Shown here one piece after another: positions 9,448 through 18,708 of a stretch of DNA of 64,000 nt. Source of the stretch: Oscillospiraceae bacterium. Its GTDB lineage: Bacteria > Bacillota > Clostridia > Oscillospirales > Acutalibacteraceae. Each line of letters opens with the position of its first letter. The first letter of the stretch is position 1. The stretch is from contig SVOK01000001.1 in NCBI GenBank assembly GCA_015066445.1, forward strand, positions 123,315 through 187,314, in the 5' to 3' direction. The notes under the pieces were generated by a model that saw nothing but the letters and a program-made list of their open reading frames with translations, made no database searches and was not told where the DNA came from. The position numbers and the translations under genes were made by a program.

Positions 9448-11367
9448 ATGAATAAAGACTTGAAAAAATTATTTGAATTAAACCGCAATGCCTTAATTAA
9501 TTCTGATAAAGATTTAAAAGCTGTTTTTGAAATAATGTTTTCTAATAATGAAAATATTATGTGCGAGGGTAATGACGGTTTCAGGATTTATAAATACACC
9601 TACGGAGAAATGAAAGAAAAAATCCGCAAAACAGCAGCAGCTATTTATGAAAAAATAGGTGCCAAGCATTCTTACATAGCCCTTGAAATGGAAAACGGAC
9701 CCGAGTGGATAATTTCATTTTGGTCTATATTAATGAGTGGCAACAAGCCATATCTTGTTAACACCCGCTACCCGGAAACCCTTTCAAACGGCATACTCAA
9801 AACTCTCGGTATAAAAAATATAATCTGCCTTAAAAAAAGTAAACTTGATGCTGATTCGTTAATATTTTCTTCACTTGGCGGTGATTTTTCACCTGTACCT
9901 GAGGAAATTTTTGAAAACGAGATCGCTTTTTCCTCCTCAGCTACATCTATGAATGAAGTGATTTGCTTTTATACGGGTCTTCAGATTTCAGAACAGATAC
10001 TCAATTTTAAAGACATTGTAAAAGAAAACCCCAGAATGGCGAAGCATTATAAAGGAAGCTTAAAACAACTCGCCTTTTTGCCTTTTTATCACATTTTCGG
10101 ATTATTTGCGGTTTATTTCTGGTTCACTTTCTTTGGAAGAACCTTGGTTTTCCTGAGAGATTATTCCGCAGAGACCATTCTCAAAACCTGTAAAAGACAT
10201 AAGGTTACTCACATTTTTGCAGTACCCGTTTTGTGGCACACAGTTGAAAAACAGCTTTGGTCAACCGTTAAGGAGCAGGGCGAAGCTAAAGAGAAAAAAT
10301 TACGTAAAGCTCTTAAATTAATGACTGGTCTTCAAAACATATTCCCCTCGTTTGGCGCCGCATTTGCAAAATGGGCCTTACGTGAGGTTACCGACCGTCT
10401 GTTTGGAAATTCTGTTATGTTTTGCATAAACGGTGGCAGTTATGTTACCGACTCTGCCTTAGAGCTTTTTAACGGCTTGGGCTACTGCCTGCACAACGGC
10501 TACGGTATGAGTGAAATAGGTATCACCTCGGTAGAGCTGAGAAAAAAGGCTAAAGAGCGAAATCTGAATTCAATAGGCAAACCTTTTAGCTCTGTGGAAT
10601 ATAAGCTTAATGATAAAAATATTCTGCTCGTAAAAGGAAGCTCACTTTGTGTGAGAAAGCTTGTTAACGGCAAGGAAGTAATTCTTTCTGACTGGTTTGA
10701 AACGGGCGACAATATGGAAATAAAAGACGGATATTATTATATTTTAGGCCGTGTGGGTGATGTTGTTATAGGCGAAAACGGTGAAAACATTAACCCTGAT
10801 ACCGTAGAAAAGTTTTTCCGTCTGCCTAATACCAAAGCGCTTTCTGTGCTCGGAATTGAGGGAGAAAACGGCGAAGAGCTTTCACTTATAGCAGAAATTT
10901 CACCCTTTGCCACAGAAAAAACCGTATCTGCAATAAAAAATGAAGCCTACGCCATAAACGAAACCTTTTCTTCTGCTAATGCAGTTAAGAAATTCTACTT
11001 CACCTTTGACGAATTAATGCCGCCCAATGCCATAAAAATAAGCCGCACACAGCTAACACGCAAAATCAAAGAAAACGCTGTTAAGCTTATTCCTTTTGCA
11101 GATATAAAGCTAAACTCTGCTTCTTCAGGCGAGACCACTCCCCTTCAAAAAGAGGTTATAAGCATAATCGCCAAAGCTTTAGACGTTGAAACTGATAAAA
11201 TAGGCCCCGATACTCATATTTTCTATGACCTTGGTGCTACAAGTATACAGTATTTTTCAGTTATATCTGAGTTATCACAGCGTTTTTCAATTTCTCAATA
11301 TGATGACACAGAGAAATACTGCTATACACCTAAAGAAATTTGTGAATATTTAGAAAGATTTTTATAA
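9448..11367 (+). CDS. AMP-binding acyl-ACP synthetase-like protein with C-terminal acyl carrier domain
   Basis: Adenylation motifs NGYGMSEIG, FETGDNMEIKDGYYYILGRVGD, NAIKISR; C-terminal carrier motif DLGATSIQYFSV. Confidence 0.85.
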   Translation: MNKDLKKLFELNRNALINSDKDLKAVFEIMFSNNENIMCEGNDGFRIYKYTYGEMKEKIRKTAAAIYEKIGAKHSYIALEMENGPEWIISFWSILMSGNKPYLVNTRYPETLSNGILKTLGIKNIICLKKSKLDADSLIFSSLGGDFSPVPEEIFENEIAFSSSATSMNEVICFYTGLQISEQILNFKDIVKENPRMAKHYKGSLKQLAFLPFYHIFGLFAVYFWFTFFGRTLVFLRDYSAETILKTCKRHKVTHIFAVPVLWHTVEKQLWSTVKEQGEAKEKKLRKALKLMTGLQNIFPSFGAAFAKWALREVTDRLFGNSVMFCINGGSYVTDSALELFNGLGYCLHNGYGMSEIGITSVELRKKAKERNLNSIGKPFSSVEYKLNDKNILLVKGSSLCVRKLVNGKEVILSDWFETGDNMEIKDGYYYILGRVGDVVIGENGENINPDTVEKFFRLPNTKALSVLGIEGENGEELSLIAEISPFATEKTVSAIKNEAYAINETFSSANAVKKFYFTFDELMPPNAIKISRTQLTRKIKENAVKLIPFADIKLNSASSGETTPLQKEVISIIAKALDVETDKIGPDTHIFYDLGATSIQYFSVISELSQRFSISQYDDTEKYCYTPKEICEYLERFL

Positions 11368-11368
11368 T

Positions 11369-12010
11369 ATGATAAGAAATAAATTACTTGTAAATCTTTG
11401 CTTAGGATTTGTAAAGGTGACAGGCATTTTACCCGCGTTAATTCTATTAAAACCAAAAGTTCATCTTGCAAAAAATGCAAAAAGACATCTTCCCTCCCCC
11501 TGCATTTTGGTATCAAACCATACTTCATTAATGGATTTTGTGTTGTATTTAGTGATATTCCCTTTTCGCACTATCCGTTTTTTAATGGCAGAGGTGCTTT
11601 TCAACAAAGGAAAAGCATTTGCAAAATTCCTGCATTTAATAGGCGGTATCAGAGTGGACAGAGATGATAAAAATTTTGGTTTTATTTCAGACTCAATTGA
11701 GGTTTTGGATAATGGCGGCACCCTTGGAATATTCCCTCAGGGAAGACTCCCTGTTGCAGGCAAGCCATTTCCTTTTACTGTAAGCACCGCCTTTATTGCT
11801 ACCCATGCAGATGCTCCAATTGTTCCAGTTTTCACTGACGGTAATTACGGAATTAAAAAACGAGCTCATGTGGTGATAGGCGAAGCCTTTTATCTTAACG
11901 ATTATATTAAAGAGGGACTAAGTGAGGACGAGCAGCTCAAGCACCTGACAGAAGTGCTTGAGGAAAAAGTCTATGAGCTTAAGAATGAAATAGCCAAGAG
12001 GAAGAAATAA
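11369..12010 (+). CDS. 1-acyl-sn-glycerol-3-phosphate acyltransferase family (PlsC-like)
   Basis: NHTSLMDFV and FPQGRLP motifs. Confidence 0.88.
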   Translation: MIRNKLLVNLCLGFVKVTGILPALILLKPKVHLAKNAKRHLPSPCILVSNHTSLMDFVLYLVIFPFRTIRFLMAEVLFNKGKAFAKFLHLIGGIRVDRDDKNFGFISDSIEVLDNGGTLGIFPQGRLPVAGKPFPFTVSTAFIATHADAPIVPVFTDGNYGIKKRAHVVIGEAFYLNDYIKEGLSEDEQLKHLTEVLEEKVYELKNEIAKRKK

Positions 12011-12012
12011 TA

Positions 12013-12651
12013 ATGTCATCCAAAAAAGCAAAACTTTTTAATCTTAAACTATTCCCGATGGATATGGCGCGACTGATTTGTGCAGTGTTACTGCCGATAT
12101 ACCGTTTAAAACGCCTTACCCCCGAGGGCGAAAAGTACAAAAACAAGGTTAAAGGCGGGGCTATTGTGGTTGCAAACCACTCTTCTTTTGAAGACCCGTT
12201 TTTAGTAGGAGTGAGTTTTTGGTACAGGAGAATGTTTTTTCTTGCGGCAGATGTTGTTATGAAGGGAAAGCTTCGCTCCGCTTTACTTTACGGTGTAGGT
12301 GCAATTAAAATTACCCGAGAAATAACCGATATCAATGCTATTAAAAAATCGGTTGAGACCCTGCAAAACGGTCATTTGCTTTCGATTTTTCCGCAAGGCG
12401 GAATAGACCGAGAAAAGGATGTTGAAACCATAAAATCGGGTGCTGTTTTAATAGCTTTAAAGGCTGATGTGCCGATAATTCCTATGCATATATACCCTAA
12501 AAAGCATTGGTATAATCGAAGAAAAGTGGTAATCGGCAAAACATTATACCCAAAAGAATACATAACTAAAAAAATCCCCACCACAAGTGACATTAACAAT
12601 ATAACCGAAATTTTAATGAATGAAATGCAACGTTGTATGAATCAGGGTTAA
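12013..12651 (+). CDS. 1-acyl-sn-glycerol-3-phosphate acyltransferase family (PlsC-like), second copy
   Basis: NHSSFEDPF and FPQGGI motifs. Confidence 0.88.
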   Translation: MSSKKAKLFNLKLFPMDMARLICAVLLPIYRLKRLTPEGEKYKNKVKGGAIVVANHSSFEDPFLVGVSFWYRRMFFLAADVVMKGKLRSALLYGVGAIKITREITDINAIKKSVETLQNGHLLSIFPQGGIDREKDVETIKSGAVLIALKADVPIIPMHIYPKKHWYNRRKVVIGKTLYPKEYITKKIPTTSDINNITEILMNEMQRCMNQG

Positions 12652-12671
12652 AATCCATTGGAGGAATAATT

Positions 12672-12908
12672 ATGGATACATTTGAAAGACTTATCAAGGT
12701 TTTTAATGCGGTTTTTGAGGACGAAATCGACATAAGCAGTATTACTCCTGAAGCCACACTTTCCGAAGATATTGGAATTAATTCAATTGGAATGCTTTAT
12801 ATGGCGATGGCTTTAGAAGAAGAATTTGATATTAAGTTTAATAATGAAGATTTTGCAGGAATCAAAACTGTAAAAGATGTTATTGCCTGCATTGAAAGCA
12901 AGTGTTAA
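12672..12908 (+). CDS. Acyl carrier protein
   Basis: SEDIGINSIGMLYMAMALEEEFDI carrier motif; SD ggaggaataattATG supports 12672. Confidence 0.88.
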   Translation: MDTFERLIKVFNAVFEDEIDISSITPEATLSEDIGINSIGMLYMAMALEEEFDIKFNNEDFAGIKTVKDVIACIESKC

Positions 12909-12911
12909 GTA

Positions 12912-13316
12912 ATGGAATGGACTGTAGACTCACCGAAATCAGGTGACATTATCCGAACAAAGGTGACCTTTTACCATCATTACGGTATTTTCATAAACGA
13001 AAGCAGAATAATTCAGTTCGGCCTGCCCGATAATGTTTATACACCTGCAGAGGAAATAAAGGTACTTGCTACCGATATTTACACCTTTTTACAAGGCGGT
13101 GAATTAGAGGTTGGCAAGCCCACCCGACAAGAGCTTAAAAATATGCGTTCTCCAGAAGAAATTGTAAAATTAGCTGAGTCCCGTTTGGGACAGGGCGGTT
13201 ACGATATTCTTCACAATAACTGCGAGCATTTTGTAAACGAATGTGCTTTCGGCGAGCATAACTCAGAATTTCTTTCATCTGTCAGAAATAAGCTTCGTAA
13301 AAAGCTCGGAAAATAA
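12912..13316 (+). CDS. LRAT-domain (lecithin:retinol acyltransferase-like, NlpC/P60 superfamily) protein
   Basis: SGDIIRTKVTFYHHYGIFI (catalytic His block) and NNCEHFVNECAFG (catalytic Cys block). Confidence 0.82.
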   Translation: MEWTVDSPKSGDIIRTKVTFYHHYGIFINESRIIQFGLPDNVYTPAEEIKVLATDIYTFLQGGELEVGKPTRQELKNMRSPEEIVKLAESRLGQGGYDILHNNCEHFVNECAFGEHNSEFLSSVRNKLRKKLGK

Positions 13317-13352
13317 TAGTTTTTAAAAAAATAAAGGAAGCATTTGCTTCCT

Positions 13353-13943
13353 TCATTCTTTAGATACAATTTGCATCAGATAATCATTTATATAAAATTT
13401 TGTTCTTTTAAGATTCAGAACATTTACTGATTTCAAATCCTTTATACCTGTACCCAGCATTTTAAAATATGCTTCCTTAGCGGTCCAGATTTCATAAAAA
13501 CGGTCAAGTATTTCTTTATCATCACAATAAGGCAGGGTTTTAGAATAAGGGCTGTTTTTAAGTATATACTCTTTTTCCTCTGTGACGCAAAATCGTTTTA
13601 TAAGTGAAAGCTTAATAGGCTTAATGCGTTCTGTATCTATTCCTGTTTCCTTTTCACTCACTGCGCATACAACTATGTCATCGCAATGAGAAATTGAAAT
13701 AAAAAGGTTCGCGCCGTTTAAAATAGGTCTTCCGTTAGGTAGCCTTTCTATCGAAGCATCTGTTATCCCAAATTTATCGGATAATAGCTTTTTGATTATA
13801 TATTCTCCCGCAAGTGACCTTTTACGGTCGTCTTCACGCAAAAATCGGTCAATATGCTCTTTACGTGAAGGTGTAAGGCTTTGATATATACTGTCATACT
13901 CTTTTTGGCTTAAATCCCTGATATCACAGTATGACCATTCCAT
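13353..13943 (-). CDS. 4'-phosphopantetheinyl transferase (Sfp-type)
   Basis: NGRPILNGANLFISISHCDD, ETGIDTERIKP, WTAKEAYFKMLGTG. Confidence 0.88.
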   Translation of the reverse strand: MEWSYCDIRDLSQKEYDSIYQSLTPSRKEHIDRFLREDDRKRSLAGEYIIKKLLSDKFGITDASIERLPNGRPILNGANLFISISHCDDIVVCAVSEKETGIDTERIKPIKLSLIKRFCVTEEKEYILKNSPYSKTLPYCDDKEILDRFYEIWTAKEAYFKMLGTGIKDLKSVNVLNLKRTKFYINDYLMQIVSKE

Positions 13944-14010
13944 TTTTATCACCCCATAGCGATATTTTTAACTTTATTTTGAAATAATATATAACAAGGA
14001 GGCGGTAGCT

Positions 14011-14682
14011 GTGCTTATATTTTTAATAATTCTCTGTATACTTGCGGCAATAATCACCGCAATACTTTTATCGCCCGTGTATGTTATAATCAAAAATGAT
14101 AAATCCAATAATTTGATAATTCTTTATAAGCTTCTTTTTAAAACCTTTGGCGAGAATCCAGACCCTAATCACCCGATAGTTAAAGCACTCAAAAAAAGTA
14201 CGGGTATTGAGCGTCTGGAAAAAGAAAGCCTTGAAAAAAATATTGAGGACAGCGGTCTTTCCACTACTGTTTCAGAAACCTGCAGAATTTTAGCTGATCT
14301 TCTTAAAGAAATTGCAAAGCTTTTAAAATACTGCACCGCTAAAGAATATAAGCTTAAAATTATATGTTCTTCCGATGATGCCGCTGAAACCGCTATAAGC
14401 TACGGTAAATGCTGTGCTGCTGCCTTTCCGTTGCTCGGATTATTCGGTTCTTTAATGAAGATTAAGAAAAATGGCCGAAACATTGATATCCGTTGCGATT
14501 TCACAGGCAAAAAAGAGCTTTTCCGCTACAAATTTGTAATTTCAGTTAAACTTTGCCACGTTCTCGCCGCATTTTTAAGAGTAGCTATTACGGAGGCAAA
14601 ACGTCGGGTAGCGATTGAAAATGAAGCCGAAGCCAAAGAAAAGGAAAAGCTTAATCAGCAAAAAACGAAAAAACAAGATTAA
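14011..14682 (+). CDS. DUF2953-like membrane-anchored protein
   Basis: N-terminal TM segment and overall architecture; family assignment tentative. Confidence 0.4.
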   Translation: MLIFLIILCILAAIITAILLSPVYVIIKNDKSNNLIILYKLLFKTFGENPDPNHPIVKALKKSTGIERLEKESLEKNIEDSGLSTTVSETCRILADLLKEIAKLLKYCTAKEYKLKIICSSDDAAETAISYGKCCAAAFPLLGLFGSLMKIKKNGRNIDIRCDFTGKKELFRYKFVISVKLCHVLAAFLRVAITEAKRRVAIENEAEAKEKEKLNQQKTKKQD

Positions 14683-15628
14683 GATGCTCAGCAATAACTC
14701 TTTGGCTGCCTGTCAGCATTGCATGGTCGGTGTTTTTTATACTCACTAATCTACAAGTCTTGCATTTTTTAGCAAATTTATGATGCATATCCGTTCTTAC
14801 TACGGTATCATTTTCGGCGGAGATAAGCAATATGGGTGTTTTAATTCCTTTAACTGCACTGCTTTTTAATATAGAACGATGAACTACAAGCGAGTTGTAA
14901 ACCCAGCCCAAAGTCATTGGAGTTGACTGATAATTAGGCTCCTGCTTACGCATTGTAATATTATGCACAAATCTTGAACGGCTTTCATCTATAGCCTTTT
15001 CAAATTTATACTCAGGGTCAAACTCTTTTGAATATTTAAATTTGGTTTTACCACCTTGAAACAAACGGCAAAAGCCAACTCCAACCCTTGCAATCGGAGG
15101 CGAAACCATATTAACATAAGGCTCTATAAGCGGTGCTGATAAAATCGCCTTTTTTATCTTATCACTGTTTTTTGAAAGATACAAGGCTGTAACAGCCCCG
15201 CCCATTGAATGAGAATAAATATATAACGGCTTTTTATCCGCAGGTAAAACTATTTCATCAATAAAGACCGATAAATCCTTTGTATAATCCTTAAAGCTAT
15301 CCACGTGAATCAGGTCTATTCTGTCTGTAAGACGGGTCGAAAAACCGTGACAGCGCTGGTCAAAAAGAAAAACATTATAGCCCTGATTTAAAAAATAGTC
15401 GGTTACCTCATAATATTTTTTTGTAAATTCGCTTAAACCGTGAACAATTATAACCGAAGCTTTGCTATCTTGAGCCAAAAAATATTCATAGAAAATTTTT
15501 TTACCGTCATAGCTGTCGAAAAAGCCCGAAACTCGGCACTTTTCTATCTTTTCGGTTATTTTTTTGATACCCGACTCAAACTCCTCATCAGTTAAAATAT
15601 TCAATTGATAATCAGGAATATACTTCAT
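14651..15628 (-). CDS. Alpha/beta hydrolase (monoglyceride-lipase-like)
   Basis: VIIVHGLSEFTKKY, YSHSMGGAVTALYL, ISAENDTVV...TDHAML. Confidence 0.85.
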   Translation of the reverse strand: MKYIPDYQLNILTDEEFESGIKKITEKIEKCRVSGFFDSYDGKKIFYEYFLAQDSKASVIIVHGLSEFTKKYYEVTDYFLNQGYNVFLFDQRCHGFSTRLTDRIDLIHVDSFKDYTKDLSVFIDEIVLPADKKPLYIYSHSMGGAVTALYLSKNSDKIKKAILSAPLIEPYVNMVSPPIARVGVGFCRLFQGGKTKFKYSKEFDPEYKFEKAIDESRSRFVHNITMRKQEPNYQSTPMTLGWVYNSLVVHRSILKSSAVKGIKTPILLISAENDTVVRTDMHHKFAKKCKTCRLVSIKNTDHAMLTGSQRVIAEHLNLVFSFFAD

Positions 15629-15677
15629 AACAAGCTCCTTTAACGGCGATTATTTTTTTAGAAAAGAGGGAATAATA

Positions 15678-16625
15678 ATGACATCTGCAAAGAAATCTGT
15701 TTTAAAAAGGATTGTAGTCATTATTATTGCTGTATTAATTTTCTTCTCAGCCATTTCCATGGTTGCGACTAAAATAGTTTACGATAATATTTTTGAAAGA
15801 TACGATACCAAAATAGAAATTCCGGCAACGCTTAGTGATATGGTAAATGAGCGTGAAAGAAAGGAATATTACTCGGGACAAAATATGCTCACAGGTTATC
15901 TTTACCGAGCCGATATCAATAATTCGCAAAACGGTTTAATTATTATAGCTCCCGGCTTTCACGCAGGAACTGATAATTATTTATGGCAGATAAAAAGCCT
16001 GCTTGATTACGGTTGGTCAGTGTTTGTGTTTGATACCACAGGCAGCTGTGAATCCGAAGGTGAAAGCTCAGTAGGCTTTGCGCAAATACTGCCCGATATG
16101 GAAGCTACTATTAAATATATTGAAAAAAATAACCGTTTCGGTTATAATGATATTGTACTTTTAGGTCACAGCAGAGGCGGATATGCTGCTTGCTGCGCTT
16201 TAGAGTATGATTATGATATTGCGGCGGTTATTTCTGTCAGCGGTATAAACAGCGCTATGGAAGGTGTTATCGGGTCGGCTGTGGATTATGTTGGTCCTTT
16301 AGCTTACGGAAATTACGGTTTCTTGTGGATGTATCAGGCCATGCTTTTTGGTAGCAAAACACTTAATACTAATGCGGACGAAGCCATATCTAACAGCGAT
16401 GTGCCTGTACTTATTATTCACGGGGAGAATGATACCGAAGTACCATTAGATGAATTTTCAATAATTTCCCATAGCGACGAAATAACTTCAAAAAAGGTTG
16501 AATATCTTATCTGCTCAGAGCCTTATCAGAATGGTCACACAGACCTTTTGTTCAATAAGGACGGAACAGCTAACGACAAATTAATGGCAGAAATTAATGA
16601 TTTTTTAATTAAAAATATCAATTAG
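15678..16625 (+). CDS. Alpha/beta hydrolase with N-terminal TM segment
   Basis: LLGHSRGGYAACCAL nucleophile elbow; LIIHGENDTEVP. Confidence 0.85.
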   Translation: MTSAKKSVLKRIVVIIIAVLIFFSAISMVATKIVYDNIFERYDTKIEIPATLSDMVNERERKEYYSGQNMLTGYLYRADINNSQNGLIIIAPGFHAGTDNYLWQIKSLLDYGWSVFVFDTTGSCESEGESSVGFAQILPDMEATIKYIEKNNRFGYNDIVLLGHSRGGYAACCALEYDYDIAAVISVSGINSAMEGVIGSAVDYVGPLAYGNYGFLWMYQAMLFGSKTLNTNADEAISNSDVPVLIIHGENDTEVPLDEFSIISHSDEITSKKVEYLICSEPYQNGHTDLLFNKDGTANDKLMAEINDFLIKNIN

Positions 16626-16641
16626 TTTATAGGGGTTTACT

Positions 16642-17664
16642 ATGGATATTGTTTTAATACCTGCCTTTGAGCCTGACAGTCAGTTAATAGGTATCGCAAA
16701 CCAACTTTCTGAAGAAGGCTTCAAGGTTTTGGTGGTTGATGACGGAAGCGGCGAAAAATACGCTGATATATTTGAAGAAGTGCGTAAATATGCTACCGTA
16801 ATCACCAAAGAAAAAAATTGCGGCAAGGGTGCTGCCCTTAAAACGGGTATGCGTTATATAAAAGAAAATCTGCCCGAATGTGAAAATTTCATAACCTGCG
16901 ATGCAGACGGTCAGCATAAAATTGAAGATGTTTTAAGAGTTAGAGATAAGCTTCACAGCGGTCAGAAGTTTGTGCTCACAGTAAGAAATCCGAAAAGAGG
17001 AATTCCTCTTCGTTCAAAGGTTGGAAACAGCCTTTCCCGCTTTGTTTATGCACTGCTTGCAAACCGTTATTTATCAGATAATCAGTCAGGCCTGAGGGGC
17101 TTTTCTAAAATACATATTGACTGGCTGATAAAGGTTGAAAATGATAAGTACGACTATGAAATGAATGTGTTGTATTATGCATCAAAAAAAGGCATTTATA
17201 TTGCAACACTTCCCATTGAAGCTATTTATATTGATAATAACCAGTCGTCACACTTCAGCCCCATTGCGGATACTGTAAGAATATACCGCAGTCTTTTCAA
17301 ATTAGCGAGAGGAACTTTTATAGCATTTCTGCTGAGCGAGGCTATTATAATAACAGCGTCCCTTATTTTCGGATATAAATATATAACTATATCTGTACCT
17401 GGTGCAGCGGCTATTTCCTATTTAGTTAACATACTGCTGAATAAATTCTTTATTTTTAAAACCACACCATGCTATGATTACTGGACAACCCTTATATATA
17501 CTGTTATAGAATATTTCGCATATATGCTCGGCTGTATGCTGTTTATGTTCGCACTTCCCGAAATTCCGTTGTGGTTTGCCTTTAACATTACATATTTAGT
17601 GGGTATACCTTTGCGTTATTTTTTGCACAAATTTATTTTTGTAGCTTCAAGAACAAAGGAATAA
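16642..17664 (+). CDS. Glycosyltransferase family 2 fused to a GtrA-like membrane domain
   Basis: VVDDGSG, TCDADGQHKIEDV, DNQSGLRGF; C-terminal four-TM GtrA-like domain. Confidence 0.82.
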   Translation: MDIVLIPAFEPDSQLIGIANQLSEEGFKVLVVDDGSGEKYADIFEEVRKYATVITKEKNCGKGAALKTGMRYIKENLPECENFITCDADGQHKIEDVLRVRDKLHSGQKFVLTVRNPKRGIPLRSKVGNSLSRFVYALLANRYLSDNQSGLRGFSKIHIDWLIKVENDKYDYEMNVLYYASKKGIYIATLPIEAIYIDNNQSSHFSPIADTVRIYRSLFKLARGTFIAFLLSEAIIITASLIFGYKYITISVPGAAAISYLVNILLNKFFIFKTTPCYDYWTTLIYTVIEYFAYMLGCMLFMFALPEIPLWFAFNITYLVGIPLRYFLHKFIFVASRTKE

Positions 17665-17674
17665 ATATCTATTC

Positions 17675-17705
17675 AAAAAATGCGGCTTTAAGCCGCATTT
17701 TTTTG
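17675..17705. terminator. Bidirectional terminator hairpin
   Basis: aaaaaatgcggctttaagccgcattttttt between convergent genes. Confidence 0.75.
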
Positions 17706-17715
17706 TTTTTAAAAG

Positions 17716-18699
17716 TTAGTTTTCCATTACAGATGACATCACATTGGTAAAATCAGCATTTTCAAGGCACATTATCTGCTCAACGGAAGCAACGGTAGTA
17801 TCCTCGTTAGCACAGCCGTGCATTTTAACCACAATTTTTTTAGTTCCCAAAAAGGTTGCCGCTCCACGTGAATTAAAATCAAATTTTTCGTAAAGCGCCT
17901 GCCTTATTCGGATTAGTGCCTCTTTAGGGATACCCTCACTTAATTCTTCAACTGCCGCAAGCGCCGCTTTGCCAACAGCCTCAGTATTTTTAAGCAACAG
18001 GTTGCCTGAAAAGCCGTCAGTAACTATAACATCGGCATAGCCTGATACCATATCACTGCCCTCTAAATTACCGATAAAGTTTAGCGGCATTTCACTTATA
18101 AGCTTGTGTGCTTCAAGCACAAGAGCATTTCCCTTCTGCTTTTCTCTTCCTACCGACATAAGCCCTATGCGAGGCTTGTCAATACCGCAATAGCTTTTTG
18201 AAAACACATTACCCATTTTCGCAAATCTAGCCAAATCGGAAGCGGTGCATTCAACATTAGCTCCGCAGTCTACAAGACAGAGAAGTCTCTCCCCTGCGCA
18301 GGGAAGCATACTTGCAAGGGCCGGAAATTTAAGTCCCTTAAACAGACCAAGACGGCAAATTGTACCCACAAGCAAAGCCCCTGTATTACCGGGAGATATC
18401 ATTGCTGCACATTCGTCATCGCTTTTTAGTCTGCCATAAGCCATTGCTATGGAGCTATCATCGCAGCCGCCGAAAATACAGGAAGCGGGGTCTTCTGCTC
18501 GGATAAACTTATCTGTATCAATAATTTCATATTTATCGGCAGGAATATCTGCTTTCTCCATAAGCTCGGTTATAGCCTTTGCTTCTCCTACCAAAATCGG
18601 AAAGAACGAAATCCCTTTTTTAAGAGCTTTTGCTATTCCGTTTACAACAGGATATATACCAGCATCTGCGCCATATATATCAACAACAATTTTTTTCAT
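17716..18699 (-). CDS. plsX: Phosphate acyltransferase PlsX
   Basis: Motifs GADAGIYPVVNGIAKAL, SPGNTGALL, DCGANVECTASDLARFA, VTDGFSGNLLLKNTEA; neighbours fakA/fakB. Confidence 0.85.
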   Translation of the reverse strand: MKKIVVDIYGADAGIYPVVNGIAKALKKGISFFPILVGEAKAITELMEKADIPADKYEIIDTDKFIRAEDPASCIFGGCDDSSIAMAYGRLKSDDECAAMISPGNTGALLVGTICRLGLFKGLKFPALASMLPCAGERLLCLVDCGANVECTASDLARFAKMGNVFSKSYCGIDKPRIGLMSVGREKQKGNALVLEAHKLISEMPLNFIGNLEGSDMVSGYADVIVTDGFSGNLLLKNTEAVGKAALAAVEELSEGIPKEALIRIRQALYEKFDFNSRGAATFLGTKKIVVKMHGCANEDTTVASVEQIMCLENADFTNVMSSVMEN

Positions 18700-18708
18700 A
18701 TATTATCA

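Noticed and set aside
17675-17705. Short inverted repeats between convergent genes throughout the window (e.g. 24209, 26877, 42556, 44146)
   Set aside because: Single GC-rich hairpins flanked by A/T runs; ordinary bidirectional terminators.
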